A stretch of 64,000 bases of DNA, from NCBI RefSeq assembly GCF_937988725.1, contig NZ_CALKHS010000009.1:434001-498000 (forward strand). The letters run 5' to 3'. The translations under genes and the position numbers were made by a program. Source of the stretch: an uncultured Castellaniella sp. GTDB taxonomy: Bacteria; Pseudomonadota; Gammaproteobacteria; Burkholderiales; Burkholderiaceae_B. The notes below the pieces were generated by a model, which made no database searches, was not told the origin of the DNA, and worked only from the letters and a program-made list of their open reading frames with translations. Below, in pieces: positions 43,283 to 53,460 of this stretch; the stretch's first letter is position 1; every line of letters begins with the position of its first letter.

Positions 43283-43924
43283 TTACCGGTTCGGCTGCGG
43301 GGTCGTGCGCAGGTAGGGGCGCACTTCCTTGTAGCCCTTCGGGAATTTTTCCTTCAGGACGGCGGGGTCCTTGATCGACGGCGCGATGATGACGTCCTCG
43401 CCCGGCTTCCAGTTCACCGGGGTCGCGACACTGTAGTTGTCCGTCAGCTGGAGGGAATCCAGCGCCCGCAGGATTTCATCGAAGTTGCGGCCGGTGCTGG
43501 CCGGATAGGTCAGGATCAGGCGGATCTTCTTGTTCGGATCGATCACGAACACCGAGCGCACCGTGGCCGTGGTGCTGGCGTTCGGGTGGATCATGTCGTA
43601 GAGCGTGGCGACCTTGCGGTCCTCGTCGGCCAGGATCGGGTACTGGACATCCGTGTTCTGGGTGTCGTTGATGTCCTTGATCCAGTCGATGTGGGATTGC
43701 TTGCCATCCACCGACACGGCGATCACTTTGGCGCCGCGCTTGGCGAAGTCGCCCGAGACGATGGCGGTATAGCCCAGTTCGGTGGTGCAGACCGGGGTGA
43801 AATCGGCGGGATGGGAAAACAGCACTCCCCAGCCATTGCCCAGCCATTCATGGAATTTGATTTTGCCGAGGGAAGATTCCTGTTCGAAATCGGGGGCGAC
43901 ATCGCCCAGACGCAGCGTAGCCAT
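43283..43924 (-). CDS. Peroxiredoxin (1-Cys, Prx6-like)
   Basis: 213 aa. Reduces peroxides. The peroxidatic cysteine is in HPADFTPVCTTELGYTA; the long C-terminal domain (NWKPGEDVIIAPSIKDPAVL; FPKGYKEVRPYLR) is that of the Prx6/1-Cys class, as is the single N-terminal Cys. The ATG at 43924 follows CAGGAGTG; a TTG just before it is disregarded. An 8-bp GC hairpin (43951-43969) lies in the 5' leader. Confidence 0.93.
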   Translation of the reverse strand: MATLRLGDVAPDFEQESSLGKIKFHEWLGNGWGVLFSHPADFTPVCTTELGYTAIVSGDFAKRGAKVIAVSVDGKQSHIDWIKDINDTQNTDVQYPILADEDRKVATLYDMIHPNASTTATVRSVFVIDPNKKIRLILTYPASTGRNFDEILRALDSLQLTDNYSVATPVNWKPGEDVIIAPSIKDPAVLKEKFPKGYKEVRPYLRTTPQPNR

Positions 43925-44038
43925 CAATCACTCCTGTATCAAGTCTCTGTCGCCCGGAGGATCCGGGCGGCGGATTGGTTTAGACACTTAAGATTCTTGC
44001 AGAATATAGGAGGCTGTTGAAATACATCTAAGTCATAA

Positions 44039-45850
44039 TTATATCCGCGCCTGACGCACATAGCGATCCGCCAGGCCGCCGGCCTGGATGGCGTCGTTCA
44101 GCGCCGCCGCCCGGGGCAGCACGTGCGCGGCGTACTGCACCGCCGTGGCGATCTTGCCGGCGTTGAACGGATCGGCGGCTCCGGCCCGGATGGCGGCCGC
44201 CGCGGCCAGCGCGGCGCGCCCCAGCTGCCAGCCGGCATGCACCGTGCCCGCCAGCATCAGGCAGGGCACGCTGCCCGTGAACACGCCGCGGATGTCCTCG
44301 CGGATATGGCCCAGGACAAAATCCACGGCCGCCTCGTAGGCGCGGGCCGCGTCCTCCAGGCGTTGCGCGATCAGTTCCAGGGCGTCCGCATGCGCGCCCC
44401 CCGCCGCCCTCAGGGCCGCCACGGTGTCCCGCACGCCTGCGATCTGTTCCCGCGCGACCTTGCCGCCGTCGCGCACGATCTTGCGGCCGATGAAATCATT
44501 GGCCTGGATGGCCGTGGTGCCCTCGTAGATGGGCAGGATGCGGGCATCGCGGTAATACTGGGCGGCGCCGGTTTCCTCGATGAAGCCCATGCCGCCATGC
44601 ACCTGCACTCCCAGGGACGCGACCTCGACGGACGATTCCGTGGAAAACGCCTTGACGATGGGCACGGAATATTCGTAGATCGCCCTGGCCTGCGCGCGGA
44701 CCGATTCGTCCGCCGCGTGCGCGGCCTTGTCACGGTACCCGGCGGCCACGTAGGCGACGGCCCGGGCGCCTTCGGTCAGGCCGCGCATCACGCCCAGCAT
44801 GCGAGCCACATCGGGGTGGCGGGCGATCGGCACCGGGCCGTCCGAGCCCTCCAGGGCATTGCCCTGGACGCGCTCGGCCGCATAGGCGGCGGCGTGCTGC
44901 AGGGCGCGCTCGGACACGGCCACCCCTTGCAGGCCCACCGCGTAGCGGGCCGCATTCATCATGATGAACATGTATTCCAGGCCGCGATTTTCCTCGCCGA
45001 TCAGGTAGCCGACCGCGCCCTCGCCGACTTCGCCCTTGCCCGACCCGTATAGCAGCACGGCGGTCGGACTGCCATGGATGCCCAGCTTGTGTTCCAGCGA
45101 GGCGCAGTAGACGTCGTTGCGCTTGCCCAGGCCGCCGTCGTCATTCACCAGGAACTTCGGCACGATGAACAGCGAGATCCCCTTGACGCCCTTGGGCGCG
45201 TCGGGGGTGCGGGCCAGCACCAGGTGGATGATGTTCTCGGCCAGATCGTGATCCCCGTAGGTGATGAAGATCTTCTGGCCGCTGAGGCGATAGCTGCCGT
45301 CATCCTGGCGCACGGCGCGGGTCTTCAGCAGCGCCAGATCGGACCCCGCCTGGGGTTCGGTCAGGTTCATAGTGCCGGTCCAGCGGCCTTCCAGCAACGG
45401 GGGGATGAAGCGGGATTTCTGTTCCGCCGTCCCGACCATGGAGAGGGCCTCGATCACGCCGTCGGTCAGCAGCGGGCACAGGGAGAACGACAAATTGCCG
45501 GCATTCAGGCTCTCGGTCACCGGCGCCGAGACCAGCTTCGGCAGGCCCTGCCCGCCGAATTCCGCGTCATGCGGCAGGCCCTGCCAGCCGCCCTGGGCGA
45601 AAGCCCGAAACGCGGCCTGGAAGCCGGGCGTGGTCCGCACGGCGCCGTCCTGCCACCGGGCGGGCTGTGTATCGCCGGTCCGGTTCAGCGGCGCGATCTC
45701 CTGTTCGACGAAACGGGCGTTTTCCTCCAGCACGGCATCCACGAGATCGTCCGAGACCTCCTCGAAACCGGGCAGCGCCAGCACGCCGGACAGATCGGCC
45801 AGTTCGCGCAGAACGAAACGGATATCCTGAATAGGAACCTGGTATGTCAT
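44039..45850 (-). CDS. Acyl-CoA dehydrogenase
   Basis: 603 aa flavoenzyme. It shows MNLTEPQAGSDLALLKTRAV (FAD/substrate motif), GQKIFITYGDHDLAENIIHL, and QVHGGMGFIEETGAAQYYRD then ARILPIYEGTTAIQANDFIG (C-terminal helical domain), plus the extra C-terminal helices of the ~600-residue subfamily. Beta-oxidation or related acyl-CoA oxidation; chain length not predictable. Follows etfA by 91 bp, so its electron acceptor ETF is encoded next door. Confidence 0.93.
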   Translation of the reverse strand: MTYQVPIQDIRFVLRELADLSGVLALPGFEEVSDDLVDAVLEENARFVEQEIAPLNRTGDTQPARWQDGAVRTTPGFQAAFRAFAQGGWQGLPHDAEFGGQGLPKLVSAPVTESLNAGNLSFSLCPLLTDGVIEALSMVGTAEQKSRFIPPLLEGRWTGTMNLTEPQAGSDLALLKTRAVRQDDGSYRLSGQKIFITYGDHDLAENIIHLVLARTPDAPKGVKGISLFIVPKFLVNDDGGLGKRNDVYCASLEHKLGIHGSPTAVLLYGSGKGEVGEGAVGYLIGEENRGLEYMFIMMNAARYAVGLQGVAVSERALQHAAAYAAERVQGNALEGSDGPVPIARHPDVARMLGVMRGLTEGARAVAYVAAGYRDKAAHAADESVRAQARAIYEYSVPIVKAFSTESSVEVASLGVQVHGGMGFIEETGAAQYYRDARILPIYEGTTAIQANDFIGRKIVRDGGKVAREQIAGVRDTVAALRAAGGAHADALELIAQRLEDAARAYEAAVDFVLGHIREDIRGVFTGSVPCLMLAGTVHAGWQLGRAALAAAAAIRAGAADPFNAGKIATAVQYAAHVLPRAAALNDAIQAGGLADRYVRQARI

Positions 45851-45903
45851 GACAATTCCTGTGATGCGCGAAGCCCGGCCGCCGGCCGGTCGCCCCGCAA
45901 GAA

Positions 45904-45931
45904 GCGGAACGGGCCTGCGCGGCCCGTTCCG
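45904..45931 (-). promoter_or_regulatory. Hairpin between etfA and the acyl-CoA dehydrogenase gene
   Basis: CGGAACGGGCC and GGCCCGTTCCG are perfectly complementary (11 bp, short loop). No U-run. It may trim or attenuate the transcript between etfBA and the dehydrogenase. Confidence 0.45.
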
Positions 45932-45941
45932 GAGTGCGCAA

Positions 45942-46871
<930 letters not shown>

Positions 46872-47621
46872 TCAGACCACCTTCGCTTCGTTTTTCAGTT
46901 TGTCCACCAGGGCCGCCACGTCGGGCACGATCACGCCCGCCGAGCGGCTCGGCGGTTCCACGACTTTCAGGGTCTTCAGGCGCGGGGCCGGATCGACGTT
47001 CAGGTCCGCCGGCGACACGGTTTCCAGCGGTTTTTTCTTGGCCTTCATGATGTTGGGCAGCGTCACGTAGCGCGGCTCGTTCAGCCGCAGGTCGGTCGTG
47101 ATGATCGCCGGCAGCGTCAGGCTGAGGGTTTCCAGGCCGCCGTCGACTTCACGGGTGACCTGCACGCGATCGCCCTGCACTTCGACCTTGCTGGCGTTGG
47201 TGGCCTGGGGCCAGTCCAGCAGCGCGGCCAGCATCTGGCCGGTCTGGTTGGCATCGTCGTCGATGGCCTGCTTGCCCAGGATCACCAGCTGCGGCTGTTC
47301 CTTCTGCGCCAGCGCGGCCAGGATCTTGGCCACCGCCAGAGGCTGCAGTTCGACATCCGTCTGCGCCAGCACGCCGCGATCGGCGCCGATGGCCATGGCG
47401 GTGCGCAGGGTTTCCTGGCATTGCGCCACCCCGCAGGATACGGCAACGACTTCCGCGGCCACGCCCTTTTCCTTCAGACGGGTGGCTTCCTCGACGGCGA
47501 TTTCGTCGAACGGATTCATGGACATTTTGACGTTGGCGATATCCACGCCAGTGTGATCGGATTTCACGCGGACCTTGACGTTAAAGTCAACAACGCGCTT
47601 GACCGGTACCAGGACCTTCAT
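46872..47621 (-). CDS. etfB: Electron transfer flavoprotein beta subunit
   Basis: 249 aa. MKVLVPVKRVVDFNVKVRVK start, KMSMNPFDEIAVEEATRLKE and LGKQAIDDDANQTGQMLAAL are EtfB signatures (AMP and subunit-contact regions); TLPAIITTDLRLNEPRYVTL then PNIMKAKKKP follows. First gene of etfB-etfA-acyl-CoA dehydrogenase. CTGGAG precedes the start. Confidence 0.96.
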   Translation of the reverse strand: MKVLVPVKRVVDFNVKVRVKSDHTGVDIANVKMSMNPFDEIAVEEATRLKEKGVAAEVVAVSCGVAQCQETLRTAMAIGADRGVLAQTDVELQPLAVAKILAALAQKEQPQLVILGKQAIDDDANQTGQMLAALLDWPQATNASKVEVQGDRVQVTREVDGGLETLSLTLPAIITTDLRLNEPRYVTLPNIMKAKKKPLETVSPADLNVDPAPRLKTLKVVEPPSRSAGVIVPDVAALVDKLKNEAKVV

Positions 47622-47700
47622 CGAGCTAACTCCAGAATGGAAAGAAAAGGGAATGCATGCGCCGCAAGACGGCGGAAGCCACGTCGGCGCAGCACGGACA

Positions 47701-48624
47701 TCAGTAACCTCCCAGCGCCCGCACGTGCGCCACCGCGCTGCGCCCCAGGGCGGAAAGATCGTAGCCGCCTTCCAGGAAGCTGACGATCCGCCCCTGGGCG
47801 AATTCGTTGGCCACCTCGACCAGGCGTTCGGTGATCCAGGCGTAATCCGCCTCGACCAGTTTCAGGCTGCCCATATCGTCTTCGCGATGGGCGTCAAACC
47901 CCGCCGACACCAGGATCAGTTCCGGCCGGAAGCGACGCAGGGCCGGCAGCCAGTGCTGCAAGGCCAGATCGCGCACGACCGCGCCGTCGGAATAGGCATC
48001 CACGGGAATGTTGATCATATTCGACCCCGGATGTTCCTGGCGGGTGTTGGGGAACAGGGGGTATTGATAGAAGCTGCACATCATGACACGATCTTCGTGC
48101 AGGAAGGCTTCTTCGGTGCCGTTGCCATGATGCACGTCGAAATCGACGATGGCCACGCGCTGCAGACCATGACGGTCCAGGGCGTAGCGGGCCGCCACGG
48201 CGATGTTGTTGAAGAAGCAGAACCCCATGGCCTGGCCGGGCCGGGCATGGTGGCCGGGCGGCCGGATGGCGCAGAACGCCGTCTGGGCGCGCCCCGCCAG
48301 GATCTCGTCCAGGGCGGTCAGCCCCGCGCCCGCCGCGGCCCACGCCGCCTGCAGGGTCTCCGGGTTCATGATCGTGTCGGGGTCCAGCGGGAAATACCCA
48401 TGCGCCGGCGCATGCTGGCGCAGAAAGGCCAGATATTCGGGAGTGTGCACCCGCAGCACGTCATCCGGAGTCGCCGGGCGGGCCTGCCGTTGAGACAGGA
48501 AATCCATCAGCCCGCTGGCGACCAACTGGTCGGCCACCGCATCCAGGCGTTGAGGGCATTCGGGGTGCCACGCACCCATTTCATGCAGGCGGCAGGCGGG
48601 ATGAGTAATATAGAGCGTCTCCAT
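47701..48624 (-). CDS. Histone deacetylase family protein (amidohydrolase)
   Basis: 307 aa. Zinc-dependent deacetylase fold: RPPGHHARPGQAMGFCFFNN (catalytic His pair), VAIVDFDVHHGNGTEEAF (zinc Asp and His), SAGFDAHREDDMG (third zinc Asp) and SFLEGGYDLSALG. Bacterial members act on acetylpolyamines or acetoin-related substrates; substrate not known here. The start at 48624 (METLYITHPACRLHEMGAWH) is family-typical. Diverges from mltB by 10 bp. Confidence 0.92.
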   Translation of the reverse strand: METLYITHPACRLHEMGAWHPECPQRLDAVADQLVASGLMDFLSQRQARPATPDDVLRVHTPEYLAFLRQHAPAHGYFPLDPDTIMNPETLQAAWAAAGAGLTALDEILAGRAQTAFCAIRPPGHHARPGQAMGFCFFNNIAVAARYALDRHGLQRVAIVDFDVHHGNGTEEAFLHEDRVMMCSFYQYPLFPNTRQEHPGSNMINIPVDAYSDGAVVRDLALQHWLPALRRFRPELILVSAGFDAHREDDMGSLKLVEADYAWITERLVEVANEFAQGRIVSFLEGGYDLSALGRSAVAHVRALGGY

Positions 48625-48634
48625 AAGGGCGATT

Positions 48635-49789
48635 ATGTTCAGACCAACCCGTATTTTGCAAGTTGCCGTAGCGTCGCTATTTTTATCCGGCTGCGCCAGC
48701 AGCAACAACGGTCACACTGTATCGGACACTGGCAGCACCGTAAATCAAACAACCGTTTCAAACGATCGTATTAATTCTAGCAGAACCCCGGGCGCGCTCC
48801 AAGCGGCATCGACGCCCGGCGATTTCCTGGGCCCCAACGGGCGGCTGCTGCCCGAACTGGAAGCCTTCGCCCGCCAGACGGCCCAGGCGCAGGGCGTCCC
48901 GCCCAGCCAGGTCGAGGCCTTGCTGAAAACCGCGAAATACAACGCCACGGCGGTGCGCCTGATGACGCCGCCGGCCCGCCAGGGCCGCATCCGCCGGGCC
49001 TGGCTCAGCTACCGCCAGCGGCATGTGGACCCCATCCGTATCCGCCGGGGGGCGGCCTTCTGGCAGGATCACCGCCGCGCGCTGGAACAGGCCAGCGTCC
49101 GCAGCGGGGTTCCCGCCTCCATCATGGTCGCCATCATCGGCATCGAAACGGTCTACGGCCAGTACACCGGCGACCACCGGGTGCTGGACACCCTGACCAC
49201 GCTGGGATTCCGCTACCCCGATCCGTCCCGCCCCGAACGCCAGGCCATGTTCCGCGAACAGCTGGCCGACCTGATCCTGCTGGATCACCAGAGAAAACTG
49301 GACGCCTACACCGTCGAAGGCTCTTTCGCCGGCGCCATGGGGCTGCCGCAGTTCATGCCCGGCAGCCTGATGCGCTACGCGGTGGACGGCAACGGAGACG
49401 GCCGGGTGGACCTGGCGGGCAATACGGACGACGCCATCGCGTCGGTGGGCAATTTCCTGAAGGAGCACGGCTGGGTGCGCGACGTGCCGGTCTTCGCGCC
49501 GGTCAGGCTGCCGGCGGACGCCGCTCGGCTGGCGCAGGACGGCCTGACGCCTCTTAGCGACTGGCCCCGCCTAAAGGCGGCGGGCGCCCAGGCGCTGCCC
49601 GGCGGCGGCACGCGCTGGCAGACCCAGGCGCTGGGGGTGATCGACCTGCAGGACGAGATCCGGGGCACGCACGATTACCGCACGGCGACGCCCAACTTCT
49701 TCGCCATCACCCACTACAACCGCAGCTATTTCTATGCGGCATCCGTCGCCGATCTGGCCCGGGAGATCCAGGCCAGGACCGGGTTCTGA
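48635..49789 (+). CDS. mltB: Membrane-bound lytic murein transglycosylase B
   Basis: 384 aa lipoprotein. The signal MFRPTRILQVAVASLFLSGC carries a lipobox (LSGC), so the mature protein is lipid-anchored. The catalytic Glu is in VAIIGIETVYGQYTGDHRVL; GSFAGAMGLPQFMPGSLMRY and YAVDGNGDGRVDLAGNTDDA follow. Cleaves peptidoglycan glycan strands. The first ~50 residues are AT-richer in codon use than the rest. Diverges from the deacetylase gene with almost no spacer. Confidence 0.94.
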   Translation: MFRPTRILQVAVASLFLSGCASSNNGHTVSDTGSTVNQTTVSNDRINSSRTPGALQAASTPGDFLGPNGRLLPELEAFARQTAQAQGVPPSQVEALLKTAKYNATAVRLMTPPARQGRIRRAWLSYRQRHVDPIRIRRGAAFWQDHRRALEQASVRSGVPASIMVAIIGIETVYGQYTGDHRVLDTLTTLGFRYPDPSRPERQAMFREQLADLILLDHQRKLDAYTVEGSFAGAMGLPQFMPGSLMRYAVDGNGDGRVDLAGNTDDAIASVGNFLKEHGWVRDVPVFAPVRLPADAARLAQDGLTPLSDWPRLKAAGAQALPGGGTRWQTQALGVIDLQDEIRGTHDYRTATPNFFAITHYNRSYFYAASVADLAREIQARTGF

Positions 49790-49835
49790 GGCACGGCGGC
49801 CGCATCCCGCCGCCTCGGCCGGGGCCGGCGGATCC

Positions 49836-49863
49836 GTCCGGACAAGCCGCCTTCCGGCCGGAT
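49836..49863. repeat. REP-like GC repeat, copy 1 (left of cysM)
   Basis: Contains CCGGACAAGCCGCC (49838-49851) followed by TTCCGGCCGGA, a small inverted repeat. The same 14-mer recurs in the same orientation on the other side of cysM. Probably a dispersed palindromic element. Confidence 0.4.
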
Positions 49864-49867
49864 CGCC

Positions 49868-50773
49868 CTAGCCGAACACCCCGGTGGACAGGTAGCGGTC
49901 GCCCCGGTCGCAGACGATGAACACGATCGTCGCGTCGCGCACCGTGGCGGCGACCCGCAGGGCGGCCACGGCGGCCCCGGCCGACGAGATGCCGCCGAAG
50001 ATGCCTTCCTCGGCGGCCAGGCGGCGCGCCATGGATTCCGCCTGATCCTGGGTGATGGGTTCGAAGGCGTCGACTTCCGCGGGATGATAGATGCTGGGCT
50101 GATAGGCTTCCGGCCATTTGCGGATGCCCGGGATATGGGCGCCGTCGGCCGGCTGGGCCCCGATCACCTGGATCGCGGAATTGCGGGACCGCAGGTAGCC
50201 GCCCACGCCCATGATGGTGCCGGTCGTGCCCATGGCGCTGACGAAGTGCGTGACCTGGCCGTCGGTCTGTTCCCAGATTTCCGGCCCCGTGGTCTCGCGG
50301 TGCGCCCGGGGATTGTCTTCGTTGGAAAACTGGTCCAGCACGAAACCCCGGCCTTCGGCCTGCATGCGCAGGGCTTCGTCCCGGGCGTATTCCATGCCGC
50401 CCTGGTCGGCCGGGGTCAGGATCAATTCCGCGCCGTACGCCGTCATGGCCGCGCAGCGTTCCTGGGAAGAATTGTCGGGCATCAGCAGGATCATGCGATA
50501 GCCGCGCACGGCGGCGGCCATGGCCAGCGCGATGCCCGTGTTGCCGCTGGTGGCCTCGATCAGCGTGTCGCCCGGCCGGATGTCGCCGCGCAGTTCCGCC
50601 TGGCGGATCATGCTGAGCGCGGCGCGGTCCTTGACCGAGCCCGCCGGGTTGTTGCCTTCCAGCTTGGCCAGGATGACGTTGCCGCGCGGGGCGCCGGCTT
50701 CCCCCGGCAAGCGCTGCAGACGCACCAGGGGTGTGGAGCCGACGATGTCTTCGATGGTGGGGTAGGTTTTCAT
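49868..50773 (-). CDS. cysM: Cysteine synthase B
   Basis: 301 aa PLP enzyme forming cysteine (or S-sulfocysteine) from O-acetylserine. VGSTPLVRLQRLPGE, the PLP lysine in LEGNNPAGSVKDRAALSMI, EATSGNTGIALAMAAA, and the CysM-type EGIFGGISSAGAAVAALRVA loop. The length and short C-terminus favour CysM over CysK. The start at 50773 (MKTYPTIEDIVG) is used. Bracketed by two REP-like repeats. Confidence 0.95.
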   Translation of the reverse strand: MKTYPTIEDIVGSTPLVRLQRLPGEAGAPRGNVILAKLEGNNPAGSVKDRAALSMIRQAELRGDIRPGDTLIEATSGNTGIALAMAAAVRGYRMILLMPDNSSQERCAAMTAYGAELILTPADQGGMEYARDEALRMQAEGRGFVLDQFSNEDNPRAHRETTGPEIWEQTDGQVTHFVSAMGTTGTIMGVGGYLRSRNSAIQVIGAQPADGAHIPGIRKWPEAYQPSIYHPAEVDAFEPITQDQAESMARRLAAEEGIFGGISSAGAAVAALRVAATVRDATIVFIVCDRGDRYLSTGVFG

Positions 50774-50841
50774 GCCCGAAATCATACACCCGCCCCGGGC
50801 GGCTCACGCCGCATGTCCGGCCTGGAAATAAGCTTATGCCG

Positions 50842-50886
50842 CCAGGGCCGGACAAGCCGCCGTGGCGGCCGGACGTCCGGCCCTGG
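50842..50886. repeat. REP-like GC repeat, copy 2, with a 12-bp inverted repeat
   Basis: CCAGGGCCGGAC (50842-50853) and GTCCGGCCCTGG (50875-50886) are perfectly complementary; the interior GCCGCC-GT-GGCGGC can also pair. The shared 14-mer CCGGACAAGCCGCC is at 50848-50861. It could also act as a terminator for the comEA-like gene, though no U-run follows. Confidence 0.45.
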
Positions 50887-50920
50887 CGCGGCGGGAAAGC
50901 GCCGGCCGTATCCCGCGCGC

Positions 50921-51412
50921 TCAGCGCTTCGGCGCAGGCGTCCGGCCCTTCGAAGATCCGGCGGCGGCCGCACCCGCCGCGTCGGCGGGACGGGCGGCCC
51001 TGGCCGCCTGCGAGGCCGCCCCGCCCTGCCCCGACAGCCGGGTTCCTCCGCCATCGATGGTCAGCCCGGCGGACTGCAGCGCCTGGGCGCGGCGCGGGCC
51101 GATGCCGCGCACGCGGTCCGACAGATCGGCGAAGGACAGATAGCGTCCGCCCCGGGAACGTTCATCCAGGATGATCTGCGCCGTCTTGGGCCCGATGCCC
51201 CGGATGCCCCGCAGTTGATCCAACGTGGCGGTGTTCAGGTCCACGGCGCCGGCGGCGCCGGCCCAGGTCAGCGCCGCCAGGCCGGCGGCCCGCAGCACGC
51301 GGGACACGCGCGGCGCGGACGGCAGGCGGACCCGCCGCCGGCGAACGGGCAGGACGGCCGCGCCCTGCGGGATCGAGGGCTGGGCCACGGTGCTGTGCAG
51401 GAAGGGATTCAT
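50921..51412 (-). CDS. ComEA-like helix-hairpin-helix DNA-binding protein
   Basis: 163 aa. N-terminal signal/anchor (VLRAAGLAALTWAGAAGAVD), then the ComEA core: VDLNTATLDQLRGIRGIGPK and FADLSDRVRGIGPRRAQALQ, two helix-hairpin-helix units that grip DNA. The C-terminal ~45 residues are low-complexity Ala/Gly/Ser. The start at 51412 follows AGGAG. Likely periplasmic DNA receptor in natural uptake, by family; other competence genes are not in the window. Confidence 0.88.
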   Translation of the reverse strand: MNPFLHSTVAQPSIPQGAAVLPVRRRRVRLPSAPRVSRVLRAAGLAALTWAGAAGAVDLNTATLDQLRGIRGIGPKTAQIILDERSRGGRYLSFADLSDRVRGIGPRRAQALQSAGLTIDGGGTRLSGQGGAASQAARAARPADAAGAAAAGSSKGRTPAPKR

Positions 51413-51526
51413 GGCAGGACTCCTGAAAAGAGAGGGATGTCCGGCCATGATGCCTCGGGCGGCAGGAGTGCGGAGACGGGCTTGATCGGAATTGTCATAC
51501 GCCGATCGCGACCCGCCGGAAGGACG

Positions 51527-52528
51527 TCAGATGCGCAGCTGCCCCGCGTCCATCAAGCGCCGCACGTAGTCGCTGACGCCGGTCTGCACGTCGCAGAAAG
51601 GCTGCGAGTAGCCGGCGGCGCGCAACTGGGAGAGATCGGCCTGGGTGTGGCTCTGATAACGCCCCTTCAGGTCATCTGGGAAGGCGACATAGCGCAGCTG
51701 GCCGCCCCCCACGAGTTCTTCCAGCGGCAAGGCCAGTTGCCCCTGGTGCACCCGCAGGCTGTTGACGACGGTCTGCGCCACGTCGTTGAAGGGCTGGGCG
51801 CGGCCCGTGCCGCAATTGAAGATACCCGACACGTCGGGATGGTCCAGGAAATGCAGATTGACCTTCACCACGTCGTCGATATAGACGAAGTCGCGCTGCT
51901 GGCCGCCATCCGGATAGCCGTCCCAGCCGCCGAACAGGCGCACGTGGCCTTGATCGACGTACTGGTTCATGTTGTGGAAGGCCACGGAGGCCATGCGGCC
52001 CTTGTGCTGTTCGCGCGGGCCGTAGACATTGAAATAGCGCAGCCCGACGACCTGGGCGGTGAGCGTGTCCATGCGGCGGCGCAGCACCTGATCGAACAGC
52101 AGCTTGGAATAGCCGTAGACGTTCAGCGGCGATTCGTGGGCGGGGTCCTCGATGTACTGCGGCCCCGCGCCATACACCGCGGCCGACGAGGCATACAGGA
52201 AAGGGACCTCGCGGGCCTGGCAGTATTCGAACAATTCCAGCGTCACGCGAAAATTGTTGTCCATCATGAACTGGCCGTTGCGCTCCGTCGTGTCCGAGCA
52301 GGCCCCCTGGTGGAACACCGCGTCGGGGCGCGGCAGTTCGCCGGCCAGCACGCGGCGGCGGAACTCGCCCTTGTGCAGATAATCGGCGATCTTCAGATCG
52401 ACCAGATTGCGGAACTTGTCGCCGTCCGTCAGGTCGTCCACGACCAGGATGTCCTCGACCCCGCGGCCGTTCAGGCCCCGCACCAGATTGCTGCCGATGA
52501 AGCCGGCGGCGCCCGTTACCACGATCAT
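51527..52528 (-). CDS. hldD: ADP-L-glycero-D-manno-heptose 6-epimerase
   Basis: 333 aa Rossmann-fold epimerase for the LPS heptose precursor. NADP motif GAAGFIGSNLVRGLNGRG; catalytic YGYSKLLFDQVLRR; HldD-specific FHQGACSDTTERNGQFMMDN and NVYGPREQHKGRMASVAFHN. The start overlaps the rfaE1 stop by 4 bases (ATGA, 52525-52528), so the two heptose enzymes are coupled. Confidence 0.96.
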   Translation of the reverse strand: MIVVTGAAGFIGSNLVRGLNGRGVEDILVVDDLTDGDKFRNLVDLKIADYLHKGEFRRRVLAGELPRPDAVFHQGACSDTTERNGQFMMDNNFRVTLELFEYCQAREVPFLYASSAAVYGAGPQYIEDPAHESPLNVYGYSKLLFDQVLRRRMDTLTAQVVGLRYFNVYGPREQHKGRMASVAFHNMNQYVDQGHVRLFGGWDGYPDGGQQRDFVYIDDVVKVNLHFLDHPDVSGIFNCGTGRAQPFNDVAQTVVNSLRVHQGQLALPLEELVGGGQLRYVAFPDDLKGRYQSHTQADLSQLRAAGYSQPFCDVQTGVSDYVRRLMDAGQLRI

Positions 52529-53460
52529 GATGACAACTCCTCTGCGGTCACGATGGACGTGCCCAGTTTACCCACAACGATGCCCCCGGCCCGGTTGGCC
52601 CAGGCCATGGCATCGTACCAGCCCAGTCCGGCGGCCCGCATGACCGCCAGCGTGGCCAGCACCGTATCGCCGGCGCCGGAGACGTCGAAGACTTCGTGCG
52701 CCTGGGCGTCCACATGCTGGCGCCCCGCTTCCGTGTAGAGCGTCATGCCCTGTTCGGATCGCGTGATCAGCAGGGCTTCCAGCGCCAGTTCCCGGCGCAG
52801 GGCCTGCGCGCGGTCGGTGAGATCGCCCTCGGAATCCCAGCGGCCCACGGCGTCCTGCATCTCGCTGCGATTGGGCGTGACCAGCGTCGCGCCCACATAG
52901 CGCTTGTAGCGATGGCCCTTGGGGTCCACCAGCACCGGCACCCCGGCGTCCCGGGCCGCGCGGATCAGGGTTTCCACCTGACCCAGGGCCCCCTTGGCGT
53001 AATCGGACAGCACCAGCAGGTCGTAATCCGCCAGCCGCGCCCGCAGGCCGGCTTCCAGGGCCTGCAGGGCGCGCGGCCCCGGGCCTTGTTCAAAATCCAC
53101 TCGCAGCAGCTGCTGCTGGCGGCCCAGCACCCGCATCTTCAGGGTGGTGTCCATGCCGTCCGCATCCTCGACCAGGCCATCCTGGATGCCGGCCTCGCGG
53201 ATCAGGGTCCTGACCCGGGCCCCGGCTTCGTCGGCGCCGATGATGCCCAGCAGGCCGACCCGGGCGCCCAGGGCGGCGATGTTGCGGGCGACGTTGGCGG
53301 CCCCGCCCAGGCGATCCTCGCGGCGGGCGACGCGCACCACCGGCACGGGCGCTTCGGGTGAAATGCGGTCCACCTCGCCGAACCAGTAGCGGTCCAGCAT
53401 GATGTCGCCGGCCACCAGGATCCGGGCCGCGCGCGCGGCCGACAAGGGAAAGGACGTCAT
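52525..53460 (-). CDS. rfaE1: D-glycero-beta-D-manno-heptose-7-phosphate kinase
   Basis: 311 aa PfkB-family sugar kinase equal to the N-terminal half of fused HldE: ILVAGDIMLDRYWFGEVDRI, SPEAPVPVVRV, GGAANVARNIAALG and the catalytic VFDVSGAGDTVLATLAV. The nucleotidyltransferase half is absent, as in organisms with separate rfaE1/rfaE2 genes; rfaE2 is not in the window. The start at 53460 overlaps the lapB stop (ATGA). Confidence 0.94.
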   Translation of the reverse strand: MTSFPLSAARAARILVAGDIMLDRYWFGEVDRISPEAPVPVVRVARREDRLGGAANVARNIAALGARVGLLGIIGADEAGARVRTLIREAGIQDGLVEDADGMDTTLKMRVLGRQQQLLRVDFEQGPGPRALQALEAGLRARLADYDLLVLSDYAKGALGQVETLIRAARDAGVPVLVDPKGHRYKRYVGATLVTPNRSEMQDAVGRWDSEGDLTDRAQALRRELALEALLITRSEQGMTLYTEAGRQHVDAQAHEVFDVSGAGDTVLATLAVMRAAGLGWYDAMAWANRAGGIVVGKLGTSIVTAEELSS

